Shown here piece after piece: positions 46,862 to 58,224 of a stretch of 64,000 bases of DNA. The translations under genes were made by a program, and so were the position numbers. The notes under the pieces are model-generated. The model was not told the origin of the DNA, ran no database searches, and worked only from the letters and a program-made list of their open reading frames with translations. This stretch comes from Chamaecrista fasciculata (Eukaryota; Streptophyta; Magnoliopsida; Fabales; Fabaceae). The stretch spans positions 130,794 through 194,793 of the forward strand of contig QANZ01005174.1 in NCBI GenBank assembly GCA_003254925.1. The letters are read 5' to 3'. Every line of letters starts with the position of its first letter. The stretch's first letter is position 1.

Positions 46862-47134
46862 CTCCTTCCGTTCCTATATATCTGATGTTTAAGGTAAATA
46901 CACACAGACCAATGAAATGATTAGCTCACCTAAAATGAAGAGAAAAATGAAGTAAAAAGACTAAACTATCCCTATTAAATTACTTGAAAAATGTTTATTC
47001 ATTTATGACTCTACTATATTTAATAGGGATAGAATAGTAAAAAAATAATTAATGCTCTCTTGAAGTTGTAAAACATCAGATATTTTGGAATAAAAAAATT
47101 CTTCAGAAAAGTAAATATTCAGGAACGGAGGAAG
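46862..47134. mobile_element. Stowaway-like MITE (Tc1/mariner type)
   Basis: The ends CTCCTTCCGTTCC and GGAACGGAGGAAG are the familiar Stowaway-type 'CTCCCTCCGT' inverted repeat. The left flank is TA; the right flank is TT, so the TA duplication has one change. It is 273 bp and AT-rich, with no ORF. Confidence 0.85.
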
Positions 47135-47751
47135 TTCGCAACTCCTCAATAATCCTAAGTTACATTCTCTAAGATTAAACGAACTCTTAGGAATGCAATG
47201 ATTAATTCTGGAGGTTAGGCCGACTAAAAAATATTCAAACATTTTAATCAAGCATTTAAATTGTTTTAATATTCATAATAAACATTTTAAACCACCATTG
47301 GTGGGACTCACCCTCATCTCTATTTTTTTGTTTTGGTAAGAACCTTCATCTTTATTTAGTTACTATCTATTTTTACATCTTAATATATACTCTTAGCTCT
47401 TGTTCTTCTTAAAATTAGATAATATGAGACTTTTATTTGATACACTTATATATAAATATATAATATTTCCAACATAAACAAGCTCAAATCACGCTCTAAA
47501 AGTAGGTTCAGGAGTATAGCTCAAATTAAACCCTAATAGTGGTATTGAGATTAAAAGTAAAAAATATGGAAGTATACTCCCAAATCTACTTTTGAGGCAT
47601 GATTTGACATAATTTGCAATGTTATTAAAACCGGATCAGATAGTGGCCCGAACAGACCTTCGGGTCACGAGTTGCTTGGTTCAATCAGTTGGACCGACGG
47701 TCGAACCGGATGACGTCATAAATATATAAATAAAATAAATATTAATTATTT

Positions 47752-48489
47752 GAGGAAATTGCATTACCCATTCTGAATTTTGTGTTCAATTGCAATGTCC
47801 CCCTAATCTATCAAAAATAGCAATTAATCCCCTAATCTATTAATTTCGTAACAATATCCCCCAATCGTTAATAACATCGTTATCTTTTTATCTTTTAAGT
47901 CCCTGTAACTTGTATAAATATTTCATGAAATGGTCAAATGACATAATTACCCTTATAACGATTTAAATTTATAACTTAAAAATATATCATACATTTTAAT
48001 TTTAAATCTTTTTACAAGCTTAGTTTTTTTTATTTTATTATGTTCTATTTTTTAAAAATGAACAAAGCTTAGTCTTCGAAAACAAGAATTGAAGGGATAC
48101 TCTCAAATCAATTCTTGTTTTCGAAGACTCTCCCATAACAAAGTTTACAAAGTTAATGATGATTTAGCCGCAAGAGAATAGATGAATATAGTTTTGAACT
48201 TTTTAATTAGGGTTACCAACATTCAATTATACATTTGAGATACAAGATATTTTAAATTATAAAATTAGCTAGATATAAGGGTAGTTAGGTCATTCAAAAT
48301 TATTTGATAATTTTATAAAATATGTGCAACTCACATGGGACTTAAAAAATATAAAAGATAACGGTATTACTAATGGTGAAAGTAAATTGCTATGAAATTA
48401 ATAGACTAGGGGTTAATTGCTATTTTTGATAGATTAGGGGGATATTGCAATTGAATACGTAGTTTAGGGTGGGTAAATGCAATTTCCCC
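47752..48489. mobile_element. Foldback element nested in hAT-like copy 3, TSD TAATTATTT
   Basis: Perfect 9-bp duplications (47743-47751 and 48490-48498) bound a 738-bp palindrome with ends GAGGAAATTGCAT and ATGCAATTTCCCC. The arms carry CCCCTAATCTAT and GTCCC words. At the centre, 48071-48092 and 48108-48129 form a perfect 22-bp inverted repeat with a 15-base loop. Confidence 0.88.
48071..48129. repeat. Perfect 22-bp hairpin at the centre of a foldback element
   Basis: The arms AGTCTTCGAAAACAAG... and ...CTTGTTTTCGAAGACT are exact complements with a 15-base loop. They are more conserved than the outer arms of the same element. Confidence 0.92.
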
Positions 48490-48753
48490 TAATTATTTTA
48501 AATATAAACATTCCATAATATTTTTTTGCATTTGGCCCACAAAACCAACACAAAAAGCTAAAAAAAAAAATTTCATAGAAAATAGTGACCCGACCGGTTT
48601 TCTAAAAACAATTTCGGGTCAATTCGGTTTGAAGCGGTTTTAGGCGGTTCAAAGCGGTCCAATGGTCTAAACTAAACCGTCTTCACTCTCGGGTCTCGGT
48701 CAGATCGGTTCGACCGTCTGGTCCGGTCCGGGTTTCATAACATTAATAACTTG

Positions 48754-49626
48754 TTAATGGTCTCAACTGGATAGAGAAAGAACTCTTCAAGAATTAACGC
48801 ATAGTTTTATTATAAACCACATTCAATAGTTTATTATGATCAATGTGAGAAATTATGATAACATGTAGGACTAATTTGAAATAAATGAAACATTTAGAAT
48901 CAATTTGAAATCTATCTCGTACATTTAGGACTAATTTGAGGTTTTGACATAATTTTTATTATTAAAATAACTATGTATTACTTCTTAATATTTTTCAATA
49001 TTTAACAATTTGCTAAATTATACTTTTGGTTTCATATACTTTAGGTGAATTTCAATCCAACTTTAATTTTCTTTTTTTGTGCAAAATTAGTTTTACGTAT
49101 TTTTAAAAATGTTTACTTTATGGTCCTAAATTTAATTTAATAGCTCAAGTTGTTTGATATAAGTTCCCCAATTCCAAGCCATTGACGCTCACAACATACG
49201 ATTTTGTTATTAATGAATCAGATTAATGTCATTGGAGGTCTTATTTGATTTTAGAGAAGAAGAGACTATGATATCTGCAAGCAATGTGTTAGAGTTTCTG
49301 TGAAACACCTCCAAAAGGTAAAGTTAGTAAAGTATCGAGAGTGAGGTGTTTTAGGATAAGAATGAGAACATACTTCGATTAGGGATTTTGCAACATATTT
49401 ATATAGAGATATATTCTATTAGAGACTTACAAAATTTGTGTTAGGGCGAGGATTCTTTAATTAAAACTTGAGAAAGCCAAGCATTAAACTCTCTATTTTC
49501 TTTTTCTTTTTTATTTGGATGGGATTAAACTCTATTTTCAGTTCTTATCTTTCTTTCCAAATTAATACCAGAATAGCATTGCTAAACAGCTATTGTTGTA
49601 TTTGGTCAAGAATGTAATTTAAAATA
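48754..49626. other. AT-rich spacer with worn repeat phrases
   Basis: Pieces such as GGACTAATTTGAAATAAATG (48869) echo the next foldback family. No gene seen. Confidence 0.45.
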
Positions 49627-50124
49627 GGCCAAAGTCTTAAATTGGTTCCTTATGTATGGGGTGGATTTCAAATTGGTCCCTTATATTTCATTTGTTTCAT
49701 ACATGTTTTTATGATGTTTCAAGTTGGTCCCAAACCTTTTTTCGAGACGCGATTTGACCTCATTTGCTAGCGATTTTAATTGGATAGAAAAAGAATTCTT
49801 CAAGAGTTAATACATAGTTTCGAACTCGTCACATTTAAACTTAAAACGGGAGAAATATGACCAATTTCACTTATTTGACTGTGAAACGAGTTATCCACTT
49901 TTGGGATACGATTTGACCTCGTTTGTTGATAGTCTCAAAGTACTTGTTAAAAGAAATTCATAACTTTGGATTCATCTCATTTGAGCTTGCAATGAGAGAG
50001 ATATGACCATATTCAATCTTTTTGGGATCAATTTAAAACAGCATGGAAAAATGTAGGATCAATATGAAATAAATGAAAAATGAAATCTACCCCATACATA
50101 AGGGACCAATTTGAGACTTTAGCC
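49627..50124. mobile_element. Foldback element, GGCCAAAGTCT family
   Basis: The ends are GGCCAAAGTCTTAAATTGGT and the right-hand ACCAATTTGAGACTTTAGCC. The nonamers TTTAAAATA (49618-49626) and TTAAAAATA (50125-50133) agree at 8 of 9. It is 498 bp. The loop has GACGCGATTTGACCTCATTT and a near repeat GATACGATTTGACCTCGTTT ~130 bp later. Confidence 0.78.
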
Positions 50125-50220
50125 TTAAAAATACAATTATTTTCATATGAAATAATGCACAAAAAATAATAGTTAAGCAAATGAAAGTTGGTAGAGACCT
50201 CAATCATGTTATTTATTATA

Positions 50221-51353
50221 GGGTAAATTACACAAAAGGGCCCTGTGGTTTGACCCATTTTCAGATAGGGTCCCTATCGTTTAAAAAGTGTCAAATTGGG
50301 GGCATGTGGTTTCCTCTGTTAGCAAATAGGGTCCCAAGTGGTTTTTTTCCATCCAAATTAGCAGAACTAGGTTAGAATGAATAAAACAAACTAAAAAAGG
50401 AACATTTTGCAATTTAAACCAAAATACAAAGAGCTTGTGTTTCCTTCAATGGTACTGTAACGGAATCAACACTCATCAGAAACAGCTTGTGTTCTTCCTA
50501 ATTGCTTATAATACACTTGCACTCCCTTCGTCTTGTGTAACGGAATCAACACTCTCATCAGAAACAGCTTGTGTTCTTCCTTCAATGGTACTGTAAACCC
50601 ATTGATTATCGTCCCCCATATCTCCAGCATCTCATTCCCCCTCCCCCTGAATTTGAATTTCTCTGATTCGACGACGTCGTCGTTTCAAATGCGTAGTTCA
50701 GTAGCACGTCGTTCATCGATTTCCTCATGAACCACCGTTCCGTCGTGAATCGCGTGTAGATCTTGTGGTACACGTTCTTGAGGCTCTCGCGTTCTTTAGG
50801 GTCTTCGGAATTGAAGAGCGAGACGAGTTTAAGGAGGAACAAGCGGTCCGTGTGGAGTTTTAGGGTTTCTGGATCGGTGTTTGAGACCAGGCGGAGGAGG
50901 ATTTCGTAGATGATTTGGAGGTGTGGCCATATCGTGGAAACCGAACGGCGCCAGTGGGGTCAATTTCGTCTTCTGCCATCTCCGACGACGGAGGGAGTGG
51001 TCGGAAGAGATTCTCCGAGACGATGGAAATCAGAGGGGAGAGTAGAGAAACCAGAGGAGGCCGCCCGTGTAAGGGAGAAGCCGGAGAAGGAAGGTGCAGA
51101 AGATGCGAAACGCAGATCTATGGGGTTTCTAATTTTTCTACTCTTTGCATTTTGGTTTAAATTGCAAAATGGTCATTTTTTAGTTTGTTTTATTCATTCT
51201 AACTTGGTTCTGCTAATTTTGATGGAAAAAAATCACCTGGGACCCTATTTGCTAACGAAGGAAACCACATGCCTCCAATTTGACACTTTTTAAACCACAT
51301 GGATCCTATCTGAAAATAGGTCAAACCACAGGGCCCTTTTATATAATTTACCC
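50221..51353. mobile_element. Gene-carrying foldback element (Pack-MULE-like), TSD TTTATTATA
   Basis: Perfect 9-bp duplications (50212-50220 and 51354-51362) flank 1133 bp. Each arm is ~220 bp: GGGTAAATTACACAAAAGGG..., then GTGTCAAATTGGGGGCATGT, and further in TGCAATTTAAACCAAAATAC. The loop (~50440-51120) is GC-rich and carries a fragment of a PP2A B56 subunit gene on the minus strand plus what looks like its upstream leader. A duplicated segment (ACGGAATCAACACTC and CAGAAACAGCTTGTGTTCTT) lies at 50459 and 50539. Structure and cargo fit a Pack-MULE. Confidence 0.88.
50681..50935 (-). pseudogene. Captured PP2A B56 (B') subunit fragment
   Basis: 85 codons are open without a stop: TIWPHLQIIYEILLRLVSNT, then [42 protein letters not shown]. 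These follow the order of the B56 family (WPHLQ.VYE.LLRF, LLDLFDSEDPRERDYLK, LHRIYGKF, IRK.INNIFYRFIFET). B56 subunits steer PP2A to targets through a HEAT-repeat scaffold; this piece covers only a few helices. After FET the frame runs into loop sequence and later stops. An ATG at ~50979 lies upstream but in another frame. Confidence 0.88.
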
Positions 51354-51620
51354 TTTATTATAATCTGTTGGCTAATGCTTATCACGTGTTCACTAATGAT
51401 TGCTCTTCGTTGGTTTCATATACAGATAAGTCTGAAAGGATAAACTAAAATATAATGCCGAGAAAGTCATAAATAATAAGTTTTTATTTACAGAGCAAGA
51501 AAGGAGAAAAAAGTCTATAGATGAATAATTAATTGAGAATTTCATTGAGTTGGCAGGTGAAGTACGTTGTGCAAAGACCAAGGAATTCAGAAATTTCTAG
51601 AAGGAAAAGAAAAGAGGAAA

Positions 51621-52155
51621 TCTACTATTTGGTCCCTTTTTTTTTCATAGTTTCAACTATTTGGTCCCTATATTTTTGAAATAGACTATTTGATCCCTCA
51701 AAAATTACAAATGTCAACTTGTTAGTCCCTGTAGTATATCTCTGTATTACTGACACTGATGACTTGACCGTTAAGTGCACATGTGATACGTCAATGTCAT
51801 ATATTTAACTATTTGGGACCATCTAGGGTTTGAAATTTGAGAATACTTCAATAGTTTATATTTTATGGAAGAGTATAATATAAATATATAGATCTGACTC
51901 AATTTTGTACCAGTTTTATTGTGTTTGTTGATCCGGTTTGGTTGGTTTAGGGGACTAAGATGCTAAAGTGGCATTTAGCAATGCCATATAAGCATTTAAC
52001 GTCTACGTCATAAAGTAATTTAACGGATATTGAAACTGAGGAACTAAATAGTTGACGATTATGATTAATGAGGGACTGAATAGTCTATTTCAATAAATGA
52101 GGGACCAAATCATTAACTGAGTAAAAAAAAAAGTGACCAAATAGTAGGTTTTAAA
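51621..52155. mobile_element. Foldback element upstream of the RING gene at 53003
   Basis: The left end CTACTATTTGGTCCC and right end GACCAAATAGTAG are inverted, and further words (TAGACTATTTGATCCCTC versus GAGGGACTGAATAGTCTA) pair across the element. Borders are approximate because no clear duplication was found. Length ~535 bp. Confidence 0.7.
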
Positions 52156-52269
52156 AAGGTAAATTTGGGTTGCGCTGTAACTTCGAGGTCTAGGAATTTT
52201 CCATGTCAGTCTTTCTCGTACACGCAACCTATACTACCACTCACCAATTGACCATCACATGAAAAAAAC

Positions 52270-52308
52270 CTTTCTTCTTCTTCTTCTTCTTCTTCTTCTT
52301 CTTCTCAC
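52270..52308 (+). repeat. (CTT)n microsatellite in the likely 5' leader of the RING gene
   Basis: About eleven CTT units. CT-rich tracts are common in plant 5' UTRs. A donor at ~52368 (AAGGTATC) and acceptor at ~52971 (CAACCAG) would make a leader intron; this is inferred. Confidence 0.7.
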
Positions 52309-53002
52309 CACAGTTTCTGAAATTCGGTTTCAATCTCACGCAACCGATCGAATTTCTCAATCTCAAGGTATCAAACTCACTCTCCAATTCATTCTGTGAT
52401 TTGATAATTCTCTAATTTCCGATTGATCATCTATCTTTTGCTTTCGTAGCCTCTTACCTATGTTTCCTGCTGTTTAGCTGGGTTTTGCAGGAGTCTTAGA
52501 AACCGACCTTTTTTTTTCTTACTTTCTTTCTTTTTCTGTCTTATATTACTCAATTTTCTTATCTATCGGTGTTTGCTCTTCTGTGGTTTGTGCCTGTTTT
52601 AATTGCTTCAAAATACCTCTAAGATTTCCATGTCCGGTTCTCAATTAATGTTTGTTTGTTTTTAGTATCAAGTTATGGCTTTCATGATGGTAATAAATTG
52701 TATTTCTTTGCCCTGTATGTGTTTTTACCTGTTCTAGGCTTTTTCATTTTGTCTTCCTCAGTCCTCACTGTTTTTTTTTTTTCCTTATTGCTGGTAATTC
52801 GAAGTGTTAACAAGTTTGGATTAGTCTGCCTAATTGATCTTCATGATTTCATTATTCTCGACATCTGTGTATACAGTATAGTTTTAGTATAATCTTGCTG
52901 GAATATTATCTAACGGAGGATGTCATGTAACTTTATGTGCAAATGAAGGTGAAATGATGCAACCAGGGATGAAAGTAAATTTTGGGCATTTGAGATAGGG
53001 AG

Positions 53003-54818
53003 ATGGGCGGTTGCTGTTGCTGTTGCTGTTCTTCCGGAGAATCTGAATCGAGTGCTCCACCTATATACTACTATGTCATTATCAATCATATTGGATGCTT
53101 TTACTTTCTGTTACAGTCTTTATTTTTATGGAAACATTTGGTTAGGGCAGCATATGCATGACTTGAACAGCTTATTTCATTCTGTTTACCATTAAAAGCA
53201 TCCTATTAATTAATAGCCATTAATTGCTTTAGCTTCACCAAAATGGGAAAAAAAAACTGTTAGCTCATGTGCTATATAATGTGTTAAGCTTAAATTTTCC
53301 CATCATATCTCGGTTTTCTACCTCCTATTGTCACTGGTTTCAATGGAAACTGTTAGAGTATCTCTAATGAAGTGCCTTCATGTGTGGAAGGTCACCAATA
53401 TTCAAAGAAGTACTCAAGTTTATGGGTTTTAGATGAAGAGTTAAAGAGCTCAAAGCCTTCATCTTGCTCAATTAGTGGCAATTAAGTTCTCATTGAACTG
53501 AGTATGATAATCAACTTTCGAGCTATATCCAATTGATATTATGAATTTACGATTTCATCCACGGTGGTGCTGCAGTTTCACCAATTTTGCTACAAGTTTG
53601 TACCTGTAATTTCAATGACACCATCACTCACTTTAATTATCTAGATAATGCAGTACATGATATGATGCATCTGCTGATGTAGTATATGCACCACCTACTA
53701 CATACTTACATGATGATTAGGAGCTGAAAATATTTGCCTTTGGGAATCTTCTCTTCTGCAGGATTACTGTTCTCCACTTGCAGTGACTAAAATTCTTCAG
53801 CTACATACTTGATGAATAAATGGAGAAAAGATAAAATGAACAGCTTGACATGAAGTCATGTGACAATGACTCTTTATGTTTGGCTAATTGAGCTCTTGGA
53901 TTTCTGCTTCTATGTTTTATTACATTGCATTCAGTTGCTTGCCCTCTGTTGTTTGTGAAACCAATATGTTATGCCACAATTTCATTACCTGCATTCTCTG
54001 TGCAGTACCCAAGAGCATCAGAGGAGCACGTTCCCCTATCATCTCACCCCGCTGCTGCTGCCCCTGCTTTCTCTGTAGGGCTCTTAGTTGATACTAATCT
54101 AGACACTTCAAGTCCCGATACTTATAGACCACCTCCTGCCCCTATTCCTTTCAATGCAACGCTAGGTATCACTCAAACGCCATCTGTGGCTCAAGGAATT
54201 TGCAGCGACAAGAGTAATGCATCCTTGCATTCTACTAATTCTAATTCCGTTCTAGAAACAGTTGCTGGCAGCAACCATGGGGCCTTGGCTAAGTCTGAAG
54301 AACTGAAGGAATCAGAGTGCAAAGTTCAGACTGATTTGGAAATTGAGTCAGCCACTGATGCACAGATTGAACTTCCAAAAGTGGCAGAACCTATCACTTT
54401 AGCAGAAGAGGAGGACACGTGCCCAATTTGTTTAGAAGGTTATGTGATCACAGACTTATAGCTTCTTTATTGCACTTCAGTTGCTGCTGATTTTAATTAA
54501 TTTGGCCATATTTTTTTATGCGACATTCATCCTGTTTTAGTTGGAATTAAGAGTTGATGTTTATCCATCATTTTTATCCTGGCAGAGTATGATGCAGAGA
54601 ACCCAAAACTGACCACAAAATGCATCCATCATTTTCATCTTGCATGCATTCTGGAATGGATGGAAAGAAGTGAGACCTGTCCTGTTTGTGATGAGGTTTG
54701 TCTCATACTCAGTAGTTCCAATCTATCTTGAGAAGTTGATCGAGATATCCTCATTGATGATTCTTAAAGAACTGCTATTCTGATGCAGGAAGTGGTTTTC
54801 GACCCACCAATTGATTAG
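53003..54818 (+). CDS. RING-H2 E3 ubiquitin ligase with Cys-rich N-terminus, 4 exons
   Basis: Exons 53003-53074, 54006-54438, 54586-54695, 54789-54818; GT..AG borders and phases agree; 214 residues. The first exon gives MGGCCCCCCSSG: Gly2 plus clustered Cys suggest N-myristoylation and S-acylation, so membrane attachment. Exon 2 has the family block YPRASEEHVPLSS, then VGLLVDTNLDTSSPDTYRPP, and an acidic stretch. The RING-H2 is complete: C163, C166, C181, H183, H186, C189, C200, C203, with W193. The tail ends EVVFDPPID. It belongs to the small plant group around At3g02290 and AIRP1, some of which act in abscisic acid and stress responses (family knowledge, recalled). Without the tiny first exon the ORF would have no proper start. 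Confidence 0.9.
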
Positions 54819-56603
54819 ATGGATTTCAATTTCAACGATTTAGTCAAATACACCGTGTGATGTATATAGTTTTGAGAAGCCGAGATTCCAAAATCTTGAG
54901 AGTTTTCTATTGTGGCTTACACAAAGTTTATGGCTGTATATCTGGTTGTTTTTATTCCACGTGTTTTCTGAGGTCATCTTCCATTTTTTACGCAGTGTTA
55001 ATAGTTTTGATTACAGGAAATTAAGGGAAGGTAGGATATGCCATGGCAATAGCCTGGGTTCCCTTCTCCGTTGCTTTTCTTTTACCTTTTGTTCTTCCAT
55101 TAAAAACTTCAATTGATGTCAGGAAATTACATGGGTTACAGACCTACAGTCAATAGAATTACAATTTGCGATTATTATAGGAGACAGGTTGATTACTCAT
55201 TAGATATTGATTTTACTTCTTTCCTAACACCAACTACTTTATATGATTTCTCTTTAGTCTTTACTATATATTTTATTTTGGCCAACTTCTCTTTACTATA
55301 ACTGATCATACACCCTTTGTTTAACTTGAAACATGATTTTTTTTTTATTTTTCCCATCAACTTTTATCATTTTGTATTGGGAAATTTGAAACTTAAGTGG
55401 GACTGTTTCGCGTGCAATTCTTTTTAACTTATTTATCTTTTAGTCATATTTATTTACATAGAGATTAATGGAAATGTCATTTTTTCCATAGAAAAAAAAA
55501 AGTTATATTGTTTAAGAATGTGTGTGAAGTATTATCATCTTTGGTAAATGGAAACGGCTGAAATAATTGTGTCAGCTTGGGTTAGATGTATTCAGCCAAA
55601 TCGATTAATTCAACCCGAATCAATTGCAAAATTTGTAAAATGATTTTCTATGTTAGTGAAAAAAATTGATTTGCCATTTTGAGATTGTGAAACACCACAT
55701 GTGTATGCTATTGTTTATAATACACAATAAGTACGGGGGGAAAAGTATTTAAAGGCCCATTTTGCCATGTTGCATAAGAAAATATTGTAGCAAATTACCT
55801 ATTTTTAAGAAAAAAATCACACCAACTCGATCTTGGTCATGATGACTCCCTTAATAGAGAGCAAGAGATTATAAACATGAGGCAAGGAATCCAAAACTGA
55901 CTCATTCTTTACACATTTATATCAGTATGTGCATTACTTCATCATCAGACACCAGTATCTTTAATTGTACTCTGCCCCATAAACGGTTAGGAAATAAAAT
56001 GGCAGTCTTGAATATTCCTTTAATTTTGACCAAATGGATCAAACATTTGATAAAGAAAATATGGCTGTATGAGAAGCACACAAGAGTGCACTAGATAGAG
56101 CAAATACCCATGATCTTTGCATGGCTTGATAAATTTAGTTGAGCTTTGACAAGTATAGACAATGTGTTTCTTTTATTTTTCTGGAAATGGATCCTCTAGA
56201 GTTCCTTTCTCTACCTTTCTTGTAGAGTATGAGAGAAAAAGGAAGAGAAAAGAAGAGAGAGAAAAAGGAAATTTGGTTTTTGTATATTGTTATTTCATGG
56301 AATCCATATTTTTAGTCTAACTCCACAAGAAATGCATGGGAAAGAACTCTAGAGGATCCAAATCCTATTTTTCTTGGCACAATGTGGTCAAGGAAGGAAG
56401 CTCATTTCAGAATATTGTGAAAAATATGCTAAGCCTGAATAATAATATGTTGGAGCTTCCCAAGAGGAAAAATCTGAGGAGCTGAGTAAAGACAACCTGA
56501 TCGGATCCTTAGTTTCTCAGAATGGCTTGTCTTACTTCTTTGCAATTTAGGATGCATATGAATAGAATATATGATGATATATATGCGTCACTCACATCAC
56601 AAC
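54819..56603. other. 3' UTR and gene-free spacer
   Basis: The first few hundred bases are likely 3' UTR. After that it is AT-rich, with no gene apart from the small inverted-repeat element at 56176-56381. Confidence 0.5.
56176..56381. mobile_element. Small inverted-repeat element (MITE-like)
   Basis: TGGATCCTCTAGAGTTC (56188-56204) and its exact complement GAACTCTAGAGGATCCA (56344-56360) face each other, and the similarity extends outward for ~15 bases. The core has an AG-rich run. No duplication was settled. Confidence 0.65.
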
Positions 56604-56901
56604 TATCATTTTTGAGTAAAATAACTTTTCGGTCCCTGATTTATACACTCGCTGACAGATAGGTCCCTGAATTTTACCCATTGTACTAGCCGGTCCCCGA
56701 ATTTTGCAAACGCTGCACTAATTGGTCCCTCCGTCATATTGGCGTTACAAAAATGCTGACGTGGCCATAACGGACGCTGATGTGTCCCGTTATGCGCTGA
56801 CGTGTCCCGTTATCGCCACGTCAGCACCGTTATATTCCAAAAAAAAAAAAGCTGTCACGTCATAAAATAGTGACACATAAGCATTTTCTCATTGCACTTA
56901 T

Positions 56902-57620
56902 AGGTCCTTGACCCATTTTTATTCCATTATTCTTAATTCCCCCTCTTTTTTATCATCTTCATTCGTTTTAGTCCCAAATCTTCAAAATAAAATTGTAAAG
57001 TGTCCCAAAACTCTTTCAAACATTCCAATTTAGTCCTTAAAAATATTAAGAACTTTAAACCCTAAACCCTAAAACCCTAAACCCTAAAAAAAGTCTAAGT
57101 TCAACAATTAGGTCCTTGACCCATTTTTATTCCATTATTCTCAATTCCCCCTTTTTTTCATCATCTTCATTCATTTTAGTCTCAAATCCTCAAAATAAAA
57201 TTGTAAAGTGTCCCAAAACTCTTCCAAACATTCCAATTTAGTCCTTAAAAATATTAAAAACTCTAAAACCTAAATCCTAAACCCCAAACTCTAAACTACT
57301 AAACCCCAAACTCTAAACTCCAAACCCAAACCCTAAAACCATAAACCCCAAACCTCAAACCCTAGACCCTAAACCTTAAAACCTTAAAAAAAGTTTGAGT
57401 TGTACAATTAGATCCCTAACCCATTCTTATCCTATTATTCTCAATTGCCCCTATTTTTCATCATCTTCATTCACTTTAGTACCAAATTCTCAAAAAAAAA
57501 TTATAAAGTGTCCCAAAACTCTTCCAAACATTCCAATTTAGTCCTTGAAAATATTAAAAACCCTAAACCCTTAAACCCTAAAACTCTAAATCCCTAAACC
57601 CTAAACCCTAAAAAAATTAC
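56902..57620. repeat. Triplicated unit with telomere-like CCCTAAA runs
   Basis: The unit starts GGTCCTTGACCCATTTTTAT, passes TCCAATTTAGTCCTT and ends in degenerate CCCTAAA repeats. Unit starts are ~208 and ~300 bp apart. The telomere-type words are interstitial and internal to the transposon. Confidence 0.8.
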
Positions 57621-57789
57621 ACATCACAAGAAATTTTAAAAAAACTTACACATCACAATTTTTTACACATCATCATAATTTTTGTCTCCTCCTAAACTTT
57701 CATCCAAAAATTTTGCCTAAATAAAAAAAAGAACCCAGATCCACTCTTCTCCCTCTTCTACAGTCACGCCACCTTTCTTCTTCTTCTTC

Positions 57790-58224
57790 AATCACCGGAA
57801 ATGGTGTTACAGATGCAGTCGATTCGTGAGGGTACGCAGGCAGGAAATGGTGGTTTGTCCCGATTGCGATGGCGGTTTCGTGGAAGAGATTGAACACACG
57901 GCCGCGATGTACATGATCGGCGATCATCCCGGTTCCGACCACAATCATAATCTCCGTCCTGCTCTGCGTAGGTCTCGCCGGAGTAACACCGGCGCCGGTG
58001 ACGATTCGTCTCATTACAATCCAGTCATCATCCTCCGCGGATCCAACAACAACCACGGCGCGGCGGCTCACGACGGAGGAGATGCCCGGGGATTCGAGCT
58101 GTACTACGACGACGGCGCCGGGTCTGGCCTCCGGCCTCTGCCTCCGAACATGTCGGAGATGCTTCTCGGATCTGGATTCGGCCTCTTCCAAAGATTTGAG
58201 GATCTGTTGTTTCGCCGGCAGTGA
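57790..58224 (+). pseudogene. Captured N-terminal part of a zinc-ribbon RING E3 ligase
   Basis: Open frame HRKWCYRCSRFVRVRRQEMV, then VCPDCDGGFVEEIE, ...GFELYYDDGAGSGLRPLP, MSEMLLGSGFGLFQRFEDLL, stop at 58222-58224. CYRC and CPDC form the zinc-ribbon that opens plant RING ligases of the RDUF/RHC1A type, and the LGSGF...L part is the linker before their RING. The RING itself is absent. The frame is uninterrupted but has no ATG ahead of the zinc ribbon. A transcript could encode a ribbon-only protein only by using the later ATG near 57847 (after CYRC) or a fusion. Confidence 0.87.

Larger units (their letters stand above)
47617..48745. mobile_element. hAT-like MITE, copy 3, split by a foldback element
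   Basis: The ends CAATGTTATTAAAACCGGAT and, reverse-complemented, TAATGTTATGAAACCCGGAC match the CCGG-rich family. The octamers ATAATTTG (47609-47616) and ATAACTTG (48746-48753) agree at 7 of 8. The element is ~1.1 kb only because a 738-bp foldback (47752-48489) has inserted. Without it ~390 bp remain, close to copy 1. Confidence 0.8.

Noticed and set aside
53888..54091. Separate small gene start at 53888 or 53925
   Set aside because: This is intron 1 sequence. The true start is MGGCCCC at 53003, joined at 54006.
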